Part shown: positions 11,871 through 21,516 of the stretch, one piece after another | Layout of the letters: each line of letters starts with the position of its first letter | Position numbering within the stretch: the first letter of the stretch is position 1 | Notes under the pieces: generated by a model | Told to the model about the DNA's origin: nothing | Seen by the model: the letters and a program-made list of their open reading frames with translations, nothing else | Databases searched by the model: none | Program-made: the position numbers and the translations under genes | Source of the DNA: Parietichytrium sp. I65-24A | Lineage: Eukaryota > Sar > Bigyra > Thraustochytrida > Thraustochytriidae | Direction of reading: 5' to 3' | Assembly: GCA_012862575.1 (NCBI GenBank) | Contig: BLSF01000075.1 | Coordinates: forward strand, 115,370 to 179,369 | DNA: 64,000 bases

Positions 11871-13721
11871 TTAGACGGAAGGGGATCGTGCCCGCATCTC
11901 GAAACTGCCCCGCGAAAGATAAGGGTTCGGGGGTGGGTAGTTCGTCGGCGTCACACTTTCATGCCGGAGGAACGCGAAAACTGGGGCACGAGTGGAGATG
12001 TAGTTCCTTGCTCGGCCAATGAAATTCTGGGACTGAATCGGGACGGCATAGATGGTGTCGTCGGAAGCCACACGATGGCCAAGTGGAGGAGATGGAAGAC
12101 CACCACTATTTGGACTAGATGGCACCGCCATGGGAGTGATGGACTTGTCCAAGCTGTTGTTCCAGCCCCCAGTGCGTGGGGTCTCCTCTTGCACACCCTT
12201 GACGCGCCATGTGATCAAGAACGCCATCACGGCGAGCAAACACGTCCCACCAACCGCACCTCCGATCAAAGTTCCGGTATTTTTGGAAGGCTCCTCCCCT
12301 GCCGAAACAGAGTTGGAGGTGGGAGGGCGGGGCGCTGGAGATGGAGCCACAGCGAGCACAGTGGGTGACGCCGTCGTCGGTGATATCGGTGTGGGGGCGA
12401 TATTCTTTACGGGCGAGGCTGTGGGGAAATTTGTAGGTGCATTTGTCGGCATCGTAGGTGCCCCTGTAATTCCCGGAGGGTACGTTGGCTGCATGGTGGG
12501 CTTTTTTGTAGGCTGCATGGTGGGCTTTTTTGTAGGCTTGAGGGTGGGCGAAGCAGACCCGCCGCGATGCACATCGCGCATGTAGGCCGATATAAACGTA
12601 CCGAGGCAAGTTGGCTGTGCAATGTTGCTGCAAGATGTCACGGTCGCATATTTGCCCCCATCATCAGTGTGCGCTTTCATCACCCAACTGAACATTCGAC
12701 CGCTCAAAACTCCTGTGCTATATCTATCCAAAATCTCTTTGGTGCGCGTGTAGTTTGGGCCGTATTGAGCATCGTGTGTGGTCGCTTTCCATCCAAGAAA
12801 CATGGCCGGAATCGTCCCAATGTGAGCATCCACCCTGTCTTTGACAGTGTTGAGTGGCTCATCGCCCGAGGCAAATAGTACGCCGTAAATAACATTGGTC
12901 GGATTGGCCACAGGATTCGCCTTTGGGGCTTCTAAATTTTGATTCCATCCCGGTGTTGGAACCACGATTACTGTACTAGAGTCGATTGCTCTAATTGCAG
13001 TTATGATCGCATCCGCATAAGCCTTGAGGCCGCTCGCGCCATTCCAATCACTTGTGGATGGTTCTCCCGCAATATCATAAAGAACGTGAGACTTGCTTTG
13101 GTAAAGGTTTGCCATGTCCTGCCAAAAAGTTTTCAAGTATGTCAAGCCATCATACGGATTCCCGGTGTGATACGCTGATATTATGACATAGATGCCTGCT
13201 GATTCGGCTGCGCTCACAGTGCTTTTAAGATTTTCCATGGCTGTGTCATCGGGATAGCCAAAATCGACCGAAACAATTGCACGAATCACATTCATTCCCC
13301 AGCTCGCGGCAAGCGCTGTGATTCGCGTCGAGGTGTAACATGATGTTGAGGTCTCTAGTTGTTCTGTCTGAAAACCAGTCAGGAGCACTGGATTACTGTA
13401 TTGGTCAACAAGATCAAGCCCACTGAGCTTTAACTTGCCATGGGTTGTAGCGAAATTTGTGTGATCCAATGGGAGCCCTTCTGTCATTCCATTTGGCAGA
13501 CAGCTCACCTTGGTACATTCCCAGCTCGACTCACAACTAGAGGCACATTGCGCAGCGTTCGACAAGCTCGTGTAGCAGGTTTTCCCCGTCGCGCAGCAAT
13601 CAGGCGCAGCAAAGCAGTCTGCGCCGTCCGCCAGCGTTCCTGTGTAACACGTTCCCTCCGACCTCCTCACCGAGTCCAGACAAACCAGCAACAGCCCCGT
13701 CAAGCTCGAAACCCCCCTCAT
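11871..13721 (-). CDS. GH5-fold membrane-anchored surface protein, probably catalytically dead
   Basis: 616 residues from the ATG at 13721, which opens a signal peptide (SSLTGLLLVCLDS). A Cys-rich segment at about 24-75 (~10 Cys) precedes a glycoside hydrolase family 5 (cellulase-type TIM barrel) domain at about 90-375. Supporting motifs are GMNVIRAIVSVD, AGIYVIISAYHTGNP and HVLYDIAGEPS. In active GH5 enzymes the acid/base Glu follows Asn (NEP), but here the triplet is GEP at 219-221. The nucleophile strand (normally ending in E-W-G) here reads PAMFLGW at 305-311, with Gly in the Glu position. A Lys/Pro/Thr-rich stalk, a transmembrane helix (GGAVGGTCLLAVMAFLITW) and a ~110-residue tail follow. 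Probably a carbohydrate-binding or structural pseudoenzyme at the cell surface; the loss of activity is inference from my alignment by eye. Confidence 0.75.
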   Translation of the reverse strand: MRGVSSLTGLLLVCLDSVRRSEGTCYTGTLADGADCFAAPDCCATGKTCYTSLSNAAQCASSCESSWECTKVSCLPNGMTEGLPLDHTNFATTHGKLKLSGLDLVDQYSNPVLLTGFQTEQLETSTSCYTSTRITALAASWGMNVIRAIVSVDFGYPDDTAMENLKSTVSAAESAGIYVIISAYHTGNPYDGLTYLKTFWQDMANLYQSKSHVLYDIAGEPSTSDWNGASGLKAYADAIITAIRAIDSSTVIVVPTPGWNQNLEAPKANPVANPTNVIYGVLFASGDEPLNTVKDRVDAHIGTIPAMFLGWKATTHDAQYGPNYTRTKEILDRYSTGVLSGRMFSWVMKAHTDDGGKYATVTSCSNIAQPTCLGTFISAYMRDVHRGGSASPTLKPTKKPTMQPTKKPTMQPTYPPGITGAPTMPTNAPTNFPTASPVKNIAPTPISPTTASPTVLAVAPSPAPRPPTSNSVSAGEEPSKNTGTLIGGAVGGTCLLAVMAFLITWRVKGVQEETPRTGGWNNSLDKSITPMAVPSSPNSGGLPSPPLGHRVASDDTIYAVPIQSQNFIGRARNYISTRAPVFAFLRHESVTPTNYPPPNPYLSRGSFEMRARSPSV

Positions 13722-16610
13722 CTCGTGGAAGCTCCAGGGCGCTTTCGGGCACTGCGGGATCCTCAGCTGCAGCAGTGAGTGCAGGCAAGCGCGGAGCAAC
13801 ACAGTCTTCCCCAAGACCGATTGCTTCCTTGGTGCAAGGGTCACAACAAAACGCTCACTCAGGGTGATTGCGATATGGTGAAGCTCGCTTTTCGGAAGAT
13901 GGGTAATCGCTAGCGGTTATAAGAACCTGCCTATAGTTCCCGATGGCTCTGACGAAATGTGAAGCGAGAATCTGCGGGTGCATGTCCAGAAGTATTGACT
14001 GTGTGTCTGTAAATCAATGAATGCATGGGGAATGCATAGAGTAGGAAAGGAGTGTCGAGAATATAGAGCAAACCGCCTTCGCAACGAGTAACAAGAGCTT
14101 GGAACTTTCAGGCTCAAGCCGTCCCTGGGCCTCCTGAAAGTTTCCCGACTTGGAAGTCGATAGTCATTGCCGTTCCAATTGTCATAATTCGTGGTAACGG
14201 CCCTTACCAGGGAAACAAATTCACAACCTCAAAATTGGTCTATAATTCTACAAATACTACTATACCGATGTGTGCACACCCTCTTTGGGGCACATAACTA
14301 TTATTTATGCATTCATGTAGCAGCCAAGTTTAGTGTATTGCGCTGATAAGTCTGATAAGCGTTAGACCTTCTGAAAGAGGGATGCTAGTGAGCACTGTAA
14401 CTGCCGCTACGGAAGCTCACAATGCACCCATTTTTTTTTTTCCAGGTGGAAAGAGGCCTATGTGACATTAGGTAACTTGCTTAGCACTGACTGTGAAAGG
14501 ATAAAGCTCAGCGACTTTCGAAGCGGGCAAGAAATTCGTTCACCCATTTCTCGCCGCCCTAGTTTCATATTTCACTCAGAAATCACGGTGCAGACGAGGG
14601 TCGTCACCGTCTTGAAATGAAGCCGCATGCGTTTCTGCGATCGAGAGTAACATATTGGTTCACGTGTCCCTCCCTTCCTTCGACTTCATCATGCTACAAA
14701 ACGCTCCTGGTATGATGATTGTGTTTGCGAACAATCAAATCAGCCCTGATCGCACGCTTTTAGTACACTCGCACATATGCTTTAGCGCCAAAAATAACAC
14801 CATCAGCACTGTTGCACCAATCTCAGTCCCTGAACAGCTTGACAGTCTTGACAGATGCACGAGCCCAAGAAGTAGAAAAACGTTTCGTTCCAAGGCGTCG
14901 CCTCCACAGGGGTCCATGATATTCATGACATTCATTATGGCTACACATTTCTAGCTCCGAAATCGCGTCCAAAAGCGTTACGAACGCCAAAATCGAATTG
15001 CCAGAGCAACGTGTCGCGCTGCCCTTCTCCTTCACATAAGTTTACTTTCTGCGAGCACGTTCAGATGGCTTTGAGGAATCAGTCGGGGCCTGTGCAAGTT
15101 GGATGTCTACGAAATCTCACATTCCGTGTGTTCTGTCACTTGACACTTGTCTTGTCCTTCAAGCCAGCTCGACACTGACTACACTGACTCTGTGAGAACG
15201 CTGAGTCGCAACTAGAAGTCAAGCATCAGCCTGGCCCTCCTTACCCAATTCATTGAGTGCTGAGGAAGAGGGGAGAGCGAGGGAAGGGGGGAGGGGGAAA
15301 GGGAAAAGGGAACTCGAGAGGAAAGTTTAGAAGACGCACACCAAGCCACCGTGTCATATCACCCTCCCCGTGGTGTCTGACTTTTGTCCGTCCGCCCTGC
15401 TAAGTGTGCACATTTCCCTGACCGCCAAGCCTGACTTGGAATGATATGAATCACGGACAAACGAGATCGAGGGTTACGAGTCACCACGGTCACGACGGAT
15501 TACGACCGACTGGCTACAGAGGCTTCCAACGAGATTTGGACCCGGCAGTAGGTCTCCTTCATCTCGTTCGTCTCGTTTTCCTCGAGCTTTGCCTGCAAGG
15601 ATCTGCAAGGAGCGAGCTCCTTCCTTGAGCAAAAACGCCAAGATGGTCCACCAGCAGCAATGAACTCGGCAGTCTAGTTGCCTCGATGGCTTTGGGGAAA
15701 AGGTCTCTGGACCCTCCAAGCATTTCCTCGCGAACACACAACGCATGAATTCCATGTCAGAACTGGACACAACACGCCAGAACACGCCAAATCGCGCGAC
15801 TTTGGTCCGCTGTGATTTGTCTTGGCAAGTGTCGGTGTCACAGGCATTCCTAAAACAGAGATTTCGTTTATCTTCTTCTTCTTCTTCTTCTTCTTTCGGC
15901 AACGTCTACTGAGTACCCTTTGTAGAGTCGATCAAAGTTAAATTAAATGTACATCCACAGGGACCAGTGACCAAAGTCACAATTTGGGTTCGTGCCAATT
16001 TACGCATTCGTTGACAAGACGCTATGAACACATACACAAACTCTCCAACCAGCTCTAACGCCAGTTACTAAGATCGCTATGCTGGAACCGTAATGGGTGT
16101 GCTACTGCCCTTTCCTATAGAACAGGGGCTACCTCCGATCAGCACTGTTCACCACGTTAAACACTACAATTTACTTACGCCGTCCAGTAAGAGCAGGCGA
16201 ACAAACCGATCATTCTGGTCACGAACAAAAGCGAACAGAACCGAAGAACCGCAGAGCGTCAGTGGGGAGGAACCGAGAGAACGGCCGGTTCTCCAACCGT
16301 TGCGGCGGAACAACATCTACATCAACATCAACAACTACTACAACAACAACAACAACAACATATCACAACGTTGCGCAAGGGAAAGAAAGGAACACTGACC
16401 ATCTCTCTCTCAGCCCACTCACCCGCTCGCGGAGGACTGTAGATCGCTGCGAGTTGTGTGAGATTGTGAGATTGTGAGATTGAGAGATTGTGAGATTGCT
16501 GTCATCACTTGCAAGGGAGATCGTGATCGTGATCAGCAACGTTGGAAAGTTGCAAAGTTGGAAAGTTGCCAAGTTGGAAAGTTGCAAAGTCAGAGCGGAG
16601 AGAACGCAAG
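13722..16610. other. 2.9-kb intergenic region
   Basis: No gene called. A (TTC)n tract at about 15868-15897 produces a spurious poly-Glu start on the minus strand. A CAA/CAT trinucleotide-rich stretch lies at about 16315-16365. Two short-word arrays sit just before IFT122: gagattgt words (16457-16500) and gttggaaagttgcaaa words (about 16538-16590). A G-rich purine run (gggagagcgagggaagggg) is at about 15270-15300. The rest shows no structure. Confidence 0.55.
16457..16595. repeat. Two short-word arrays immediately upstream of IFT122
   Basis: (gagattgt)n, about five copies, at 16462-16500. Then (gttggaaagttgcaaa/cca)n, about three copies, ends roughly 20 bases before the IFT122 ATG at 16611. 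The second array would lie in the 5' leader. Confidence 0.75.
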
Positions 16611-19600
16611 ATGAAGGTGAGCCCAGCGTGGGCGGACTCGGTACCAGAGCGGGATGGTGAAAAGTCGACGATCTGGGACCTGGCCGTGAGCCCCGATGGA
16701 GGACGCGTGGTAGCGGCAGCTGGCAGCCGCGTGCTGGTGTACAATGCAGTGACCGGGGATTTGCTGCACTCGCTAAAGTCGCATAAGGACACGGTTTACT
16801 CGGTGGACTATGCTTCCGACGGGGAGCACTTTGCAAGCGGAGGCGCGGACTCGACGGTGATTATTTGGACGAAGAAAGCGGAAGGGATGCTCAAGTACAG
16901 CCACACCGACTCGGTGCAGAAGCTCAAATTCAACCCGGTGACCAAGCAGCTGGCGTCGTGCACTGCCAATGATTTTGGCCTGTGCGTGCCAGAGGAGAAA
17001 TCCGTGACCAGGACAAGAGTCCCGGCCAGGATTTTGTGCTGTGACTGGACGCACGATGGACAGTACCTCGCGCTCGGCCTTTTCAACGGCCAGGTCTCCG
17101 TCAGGGACCAGACCGGCCAGGAGAAGGTTTGCATTGAGCGCAACGCGCCAGTCTGGAGCCTCGCTTGGAACCCATCGCGCACTGAGCAGGTTCACACCCT
17201 CGCCCTCGGCTGCTGGGACGGCACCTTGTCATTCTACCAAATCAGCGGAATACAACTCGGTAAAGATCGCAAATTGGGCTTTGACCCGTGCACCGTGTCG
17301 TACTTTGACGATGGCAAATATTTGCTCGTGGGCGGCAGCGACCGTCAGGTGACAATGTACTCCAAGGACGGTATCAAGCTCTGCAAGTTGGCTGACACGG
17401 ATGACTGGTGCTGGACTGCGAAAGGTCGTCCCGGGCACCCGTACATTGTTACAGGAAGTAACGCAGGCACGATTTCTGTGCACCAGCTCCGCTTCAACCC
17501 AATCAACGGACTCTACCAGGACAGATTTGCATACACAGAGGGGATGACGGACGTGGTCGTGCAACATCTCGTCTCTGAGCAAAAGGTACGCATCAAGTCG
17601 CGAGATTACATCAAGAAAGTCGCCTTGTACAAAAACAGACTAGCAGTGCAGCAACCCGACAAGATTGTCATTTACGAACTCACCAATGAATCTGACCCGT
17701 ACGACCTCCGCTACCGCGTTCGCGACAGGATTCATCAGTCCCTCGAGTGCAATCTTCTGGTAGTCACCTCTCTCCACATCATTCTTTGCCACGAGAGAAA
17801 GCTGCAGATGTTCGACTTTTCGGGCACCAAGCAGAAGGAATGGGTCATGGAGTCTCCGATTCGCTATATGAAGGTTACAGGCGGTCCTTCTGGCCGTGAA
17901 GGCCTCCTTGTTGGGCTCAAATCGGGTATGGTGCTGCGTCTCTTTGTTGATAATCCGTTTCCAATTCAGCTCCTCAAACACACCGAACCGATCCGATGCC
18001 TGGACCTCAGCCTCTCCCGTTCCAAGCTTGCGATAGTGGACAGCAAGAGCGACTGTGTGGTGTATGACCTCGAGTCGCAGCAAGTGCTTTTTTCCGAGAA
18101 AGGAGCATGGAGCGTTGCCTGGAATGCTGAGGAAGAAAACATGCTCTGCTTTTCTGGTGACGGCGTCTTGAGCATCAAAACCGGGGACTTTCCAATCCAT
18201 CAGCAACCTATGCAAGGCATCGTCGTCGGCTTTAAAGGATCCAAAGTATTTTCTTTGCAAGCGCTGGCGATGGAGACCATCGATGTGCCGCAAAGCGCCA
18301 GCCTGTACCGATACTTGGAAAACAAAAACTATAAGATGGCCTACAAGGTTGCTTGCCTCGGCGTGACTGAGACGGATTGGCGATTCCTGGCAATTACCGC
18401 ACTGCAAGATATGGAGTTCGAGATGGCGAGAAAGGCGTTCATCAGAATCCGAGATTTGAAATACCTTGAGCTACTGGGGTCGATGGAGCAGATGCATCAG
18501 AGTCGCGGGGGCTCAAATCAAGCAGCGCTTTCGGAGGAGGAGTCAAAGCAATTCAAGCAGGAGCAGAGCTTGTTTTTGGCGAAAATATTTGCTTTTCAGG
18601 GCAGATTTCAAGAGGCGGCAAAACTGTATGCCAAGCTGGGCCGAGCTGATATTGCTGTCGACATGTTTTCCGACCTTCGGCAATGGGAGGAGGCCAAGGT
18701 TTTTGCCAAAAACTCGGGCAACATGGACGTCAAGCAACTCATCCAACGCCAGGCCGAGTGGGCTGAAGAGACAGGCGACTGGAAGCTTGCAAGCGATATG
18801 TACAGCGCGGCTGGGCAATATGATCGCGCAATCGAGATCGTCGGAGAGAATGGCTGCCTGGACGAGCTCATCGAAGTTGCACGCGTGATCGACAAACAGG
18901 ATGTCAACTCGCTCAAAAAGTGCGCAGACTACTTTCGCGAATATGGCCACCACCAGTACGCAAAGGAGGTCTACTTGAAGATGAACGATATAAAGAGCCT
19001 GATGCGCCTTCACGTCGAGCTTTGCAAGTGGGATGACGCATTTTTGTTGCTGGAGCAGCACGGAGGCAAGCATGCCGAGGAGGTCTACCTCCCGTATGCT
19101 CAGTGGCTGGCAGAGAACGACCGCTTCGATGAGGCGCAGGTTGCCTTCAAGAAGGCCAAACGCCCGGAGAAGTCGATGCTCATGCTGAAAGAGCTCTCTC
19201 AGTCGGCAATTGTTGAGCAGCGCTTTGACGATGCGGCTTACTACTTGTGGCTACTCTCAGAAGAGCGTCTCAATCTCGCTTCCGACGGGGAGTCTTACTC
19301 TGCGAAGAACTATGTCCATCTCGAGGCGTTTCAAAACTACCGCAAACTTGCCAACGTCTACTACGCCTATTCGTTCATCTCGAAATACACTGACGAGCCT
19401 TTCACTTCCTTGGAGCCAGAGTCTGTGTTCAACGCTGGCCGCTTCCTTATCAACGCAATCGGCAGCGAGATGCCATTCGGAATCTCCAGGGCGGCAATCC
19501 TTTGGGCCGTTGGCAAGCAGGGTGAGACATTTGAAGCATACAAGCTTGCACGCCATGCGTTCGACAAATTGTCCCATCTTCGCGTTCCAGAAACTTGGCT

Positions 19601-20240
19601 TCCACAGATTGACATGGACACGCTCATGATCCAGTCCAAGCCGTACTCCGATCGCGAAGATCACCACTTTATCTGCTACAGATGTTCCACTACCAATCCT
19701 TTGGTAAACACGACCCAGGAGGGAGACGACGCGTGCATTCAGTGCGGTCACCCATTCATACGCTCCATGAAGTCCTTTGACCTCTTGCCCCTTGTGGAGT
19801 TTACGCCGGACCGTTCCCTGTCTGACGACGAGGCGTACAGTCTCTTGAGGTCTGAGCCGGTTTCCTCACCAAATCCTACAGGCGGAGAAAGCAAGGGTGT
19901 GAATCGAATCAGTTTTGATGAGCCACACGCAGACGGATCGATGGATGCATTCTCCTCCTTCCTTCTTGGTTGTGATTTTTCGCAGTTTGCAGAACGAACG
20001 TACGAGCCGATCCCAGTTCCGGAAAAGGTTTTAAAGCAGACTTCCCTCGACGAGGTTTTTATTGTAAGGTGGCCATGCAACGGAAAGCGGTGGCAATTCT
20101 TCAAAAACATCATTCCAGACGTCAAAATCTCAAAGTGCCCACAATGCCACTCCTTCTTCCACGAGGAAGATCTGGAGACCGCTTGCTTGGCTAACGGTGG
20201 CAGGTGCCCAATGTGCAAATGCTCCATTCACTTGGGTTAA
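16611..20240 (+). CDS. IFT122: Intraflagellar transport protein 122 (IFT-A complex)
   Basis: 1209 residues from the ATG at 16611; the open frame upstream of it is only the short-word array. The N-terminal half is a WD40 beta-propeller array (repeats such as STIWDLAVSPDG, KDTVYSVDYASDGEHFASGG and ILCCDWTHDGQYLALG). The second half is a helical TPR-like array (FQEAAKLYAKLGRADIAVDM, MYSAAGQYDRAIEI). The C-terminus carries two zinc-binding modules, C-x2-C...C-x2-C at about 1021-1047 and CPQC....CPMCKC at the very end, as expected for IFT122. Length matches the family (~1200). Role: core subunit of the retrograde IFT-A train in cilia, which also imports ciliary membrane proteins such as GPCRs. Single exon. 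Converges with the next gene, whose stop lies about 230 bases away. Confidence 0.95.
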   Translation: MKVSPAWADSVPERDGEKSTIWDLAVSPDGGRVVAAAGSRVLVYNAVTGDLLHSLKSHKDTVYSVDYASDGEHFASGGADSTVIIWTKKAEGMLKYSHTDSVQKLKFNPVTKQLASCTANDFGLCVPEEKSVTRTRVPARILCCDWTHDGQYLALGLFNGQVSVRDQTGQEKVCIERNAPVWSLAWNPSRTEQVHTLALGCWDGTLSFYQISGIQLGKDRKLGFDPCTVSYFDDGKYLLVGGSDRQVTMYSKDGIKLCKLADTDDWCWTAKGRPGHPYIVTGSNAGTISVHQLRFNPINGLYQDRFAYTEGMTDVVVQHLVSEQKVRIKSRDYIKKVALYKNRLAVQQPDKIVIYELTNESDPYDLRYRVRDRIHQSLECNLLVVTSLHIILCHERKLQMFDFSGTKQKEWVMESPIRYMKVTGGPSGREGLLVGLKSGMVLRLFVDNPFPIQLLKHTEPIRCLDLSLSRSKLAIVDSKSDCVVYDLESQQVLFSEKGAWSVAWNAEEENMLCFSGDGVLSIKTGDFPIHQQPMQGIVVGFKGSKVFSLQALAMETIDVPQSASLYRYLENKNYKMAYKVACLGVTETDWRFLAITALQDMEFEMARKAFIRIRDLKYLELLGSMEQMHQSRGGSNQAALSEEESKQFKQEQSLFLAKIFAFQGRFQEAAKLYAKLGRADIAVDMFSDLRQWEEAKVFAKNSGNMDVKQLIQRQAEWAEETGDWKLASDMYSAAGQYDRAIEIVGENGCLDELIEVARVIDKQDVNSLKKCADYFREYGHHQYAKEVYLKMNDIKSLMRLHVELCKWDDAFLLLEQHGGKHAEEVYLPYAQWLAENDRFDEAQVAFKKAKRPEKSMLMLKELSQSAIVEQRFDDAAYYLWLLSEERLNLASDGESYSAKNYVHLEAFQNYRKLANVYYAYSFISKYTDEPFTSLEPESVFNAGRFLINAIGSEMPFGISRAAILWAVGKQGETFEAYKLARHAFDKLSHLRVPETWLPQIDMDTLMIQSKPYSDREDHHFICYRCSTTNPLVNTTQEGDDACIQCGHPFIRSMKSFDLLPLVEFTPDRSLSDDEAYSLLRSEPVSSPNPTGGESKGVNRISFDEPHADGSMDAFSSFLLGCDFSQFAERTYEPIPVPEKVLKQTSLDEVFIVRWPCNGKRWQFFKNIIPDVKISKCPQCHSFFHEEDLETACLANGGRCPMCKCSIHLG

Positions 20241-20467
20241 ATTTTCTGCCCCCGCTATATATTCTCCGTCGAGACAAGTTCTTCAGTAATCTTAAAACAT
20301 TATCTTTTCACACGTAAGCTTCGTCCTTTTTTTTGTTGTTTATATATGTTCAACCAAGTTGATAATGCACAGCCTTGCACCGCGGGACTGCGCCGCACCC
20401 GCCTTTGCGAGACCACGGTGTCAAGAATAAACTAATCCAATGAAAGCGCTGGTTTAGAGCTAAACTT

Positions 20468-21286
20468 TTAAATCAAACCCAAAATCTCTGACAATGCCCG
20501 CACGGTTTCCTCCTCAAACAGGCCGTGCTGAACAAGTCTGTCCTGGGAGATGGCAACACTTAGCTGCGCTGCAGAACGGACGCCGACGGACTCAAGTTTC
20601 GATTTTATCTCCGTGATTGCGATGGGCATTTTCCATGGATCAGACCTCCTCGAGTTGGCCAGGACCAAGAGTGCCGGGATAGCTAGCTCGTGAGATGATG
20701 GGGCGTGGTACACATGGAGCTTCATCGTAAATCCGTTTAGCAGGCCGTATATTTCTAGCGGCGGCTGCACTGCTACGTGACCGAGCGGATAGGTTTCCGA
20801 CAACATGAGCCTGATGGCCGCCAGGTAGGCTTCGGACGGGAATCCAGTCCACCCTGCGTTGTTCGCAACGTACGCTATCGCAGTGTCATGGCGCTCGTCT
20901 TCAAGCCCGAGCACCACTGGCACCTGCACCTTGTGATAGCCGCCCTCAAAAGCATCCAATCGTTCCAGCTCCGCGTCCGAAAGCCGGACCACAGCACCGA
21001 ACACAGCAGCTGGAGGTGTTGCGCTGCACTCTTGTTGCGCATCCTCTGCACTAGGACCAGACCCGACATCGACCTGATGTTGCGAATGCGGCTGCTGAGC
21101 GGCGTGCTCGGCCGCCGGAGAGTACGGCATTATGGAAGCCACCGACCCTTGCCAGTGCACGGAGTGCAGGCAGAAGATGCGCACGTAACCATCGACTCTT
21201 GCGGGCTCGCTCGCGAGTTGCGAGTTGTGAACGCGCCCGCGCAGCTGCGTGAGACTGTTCGAGCCATAGCAGAATACCAGCGGCAT
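20468..21286 (-). CDS. Gamma-glutamylcyclotransferase-like protein
   Basis: 272 residues from the ATG at 21286, chosen because the family motif FCYGSN starts at residue 5; an upstream in-frame start would add 21 residues. FCYGSNSL is the GGCT/AIG2-fold substrate loop. LDAFEGGYHKVQV supplies the conserved Glu, the expected catalytic residue. A Gln/His/Ser-rich insertion at about 55-90 separates the two motifs, and a helical C-terminal extension of ~90 residues follows the domain. Known family activity: conversion of gamma-glutamyl amino acids or peptides to 5-oxoproline. The substrate here cannot be told. The leader starts inside the repeated DNA that begins near 21303. Confidence 0.75.
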   Translation of the reverse strand: MPLVFCYGSNSLTQLRGRVHNSQLASEPARVDGYVRIFCLHSVHWQGSVASIMPYSPAAEHAAQQPHSQHQVDVGSGPSAEDAQQECSATPPAAVFGAVVRLSDAELERLDAFEGGYHKVQVPVVLGLEDERHDTAIAYVANNAGWTGFPSEAYLAAIRLMLSETYPLGHVAVQPPLEIYGLLNGFTMKLHVYHAPSSHELAIPALLVLANSRRSDPWKMPIAITEIKSKLESVGVRSAAQLSVAISQDRLVQHGLFEEETVRALSEILGLI

Positions 21287-21302
21287 CTTCTGCGTCCAAC
21301 TG

Positions 21303-21498
21303 TGCGCTCTCCGCACGCAAGCCAAACCAAATACCAAACAAACCAACAAACCAACAAACTTTCAATTGAACGTGCCAAGTCAATCAATCAATCAATCAAT
21401 CAACATCATCAAAAGTCACATCAATCAGCAATCAACAATCAATCAACAATCAATCTTGATTGAGATTGACAGTGAGATCATTGATTGAGATTGACAGT
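21303..21498. repeat. Partial copy of the 5' end of the large repeat
   Basis: gcgctctccgcacgcaag at 21303 recurs at 21499, and the following (accaaata)-(TCAA)n-(tcaacaatcaa) segment is shared. Offset is about 196 bases. It lies in the 5' leader of the GGCT-like gene. Confidence 0.8.
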
Positions 21499-21516
21499 GC
21501 GCTCTCCGCACGCAAG

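Noticed and set aside
12052-12585. 177-codon plus-strand frame with Gly/Val repeats opposite the GH5-like gene
   Set aside because: It mirrors the Lys/Pro/Thr-rich stalk repeats on the minus strand.
15474-15902. 142-codon minus-strand frame starting with poly-Glu
   Set aside because: The start is the (TTC)n microsatellite read backwards, and the rest shows no protein-like pattern.
17640-18407. 255-codon minus-strand frame inside IFT122
   Set aside because: Antisense shadow; IFT122 is continuous and intact on the plus strand.
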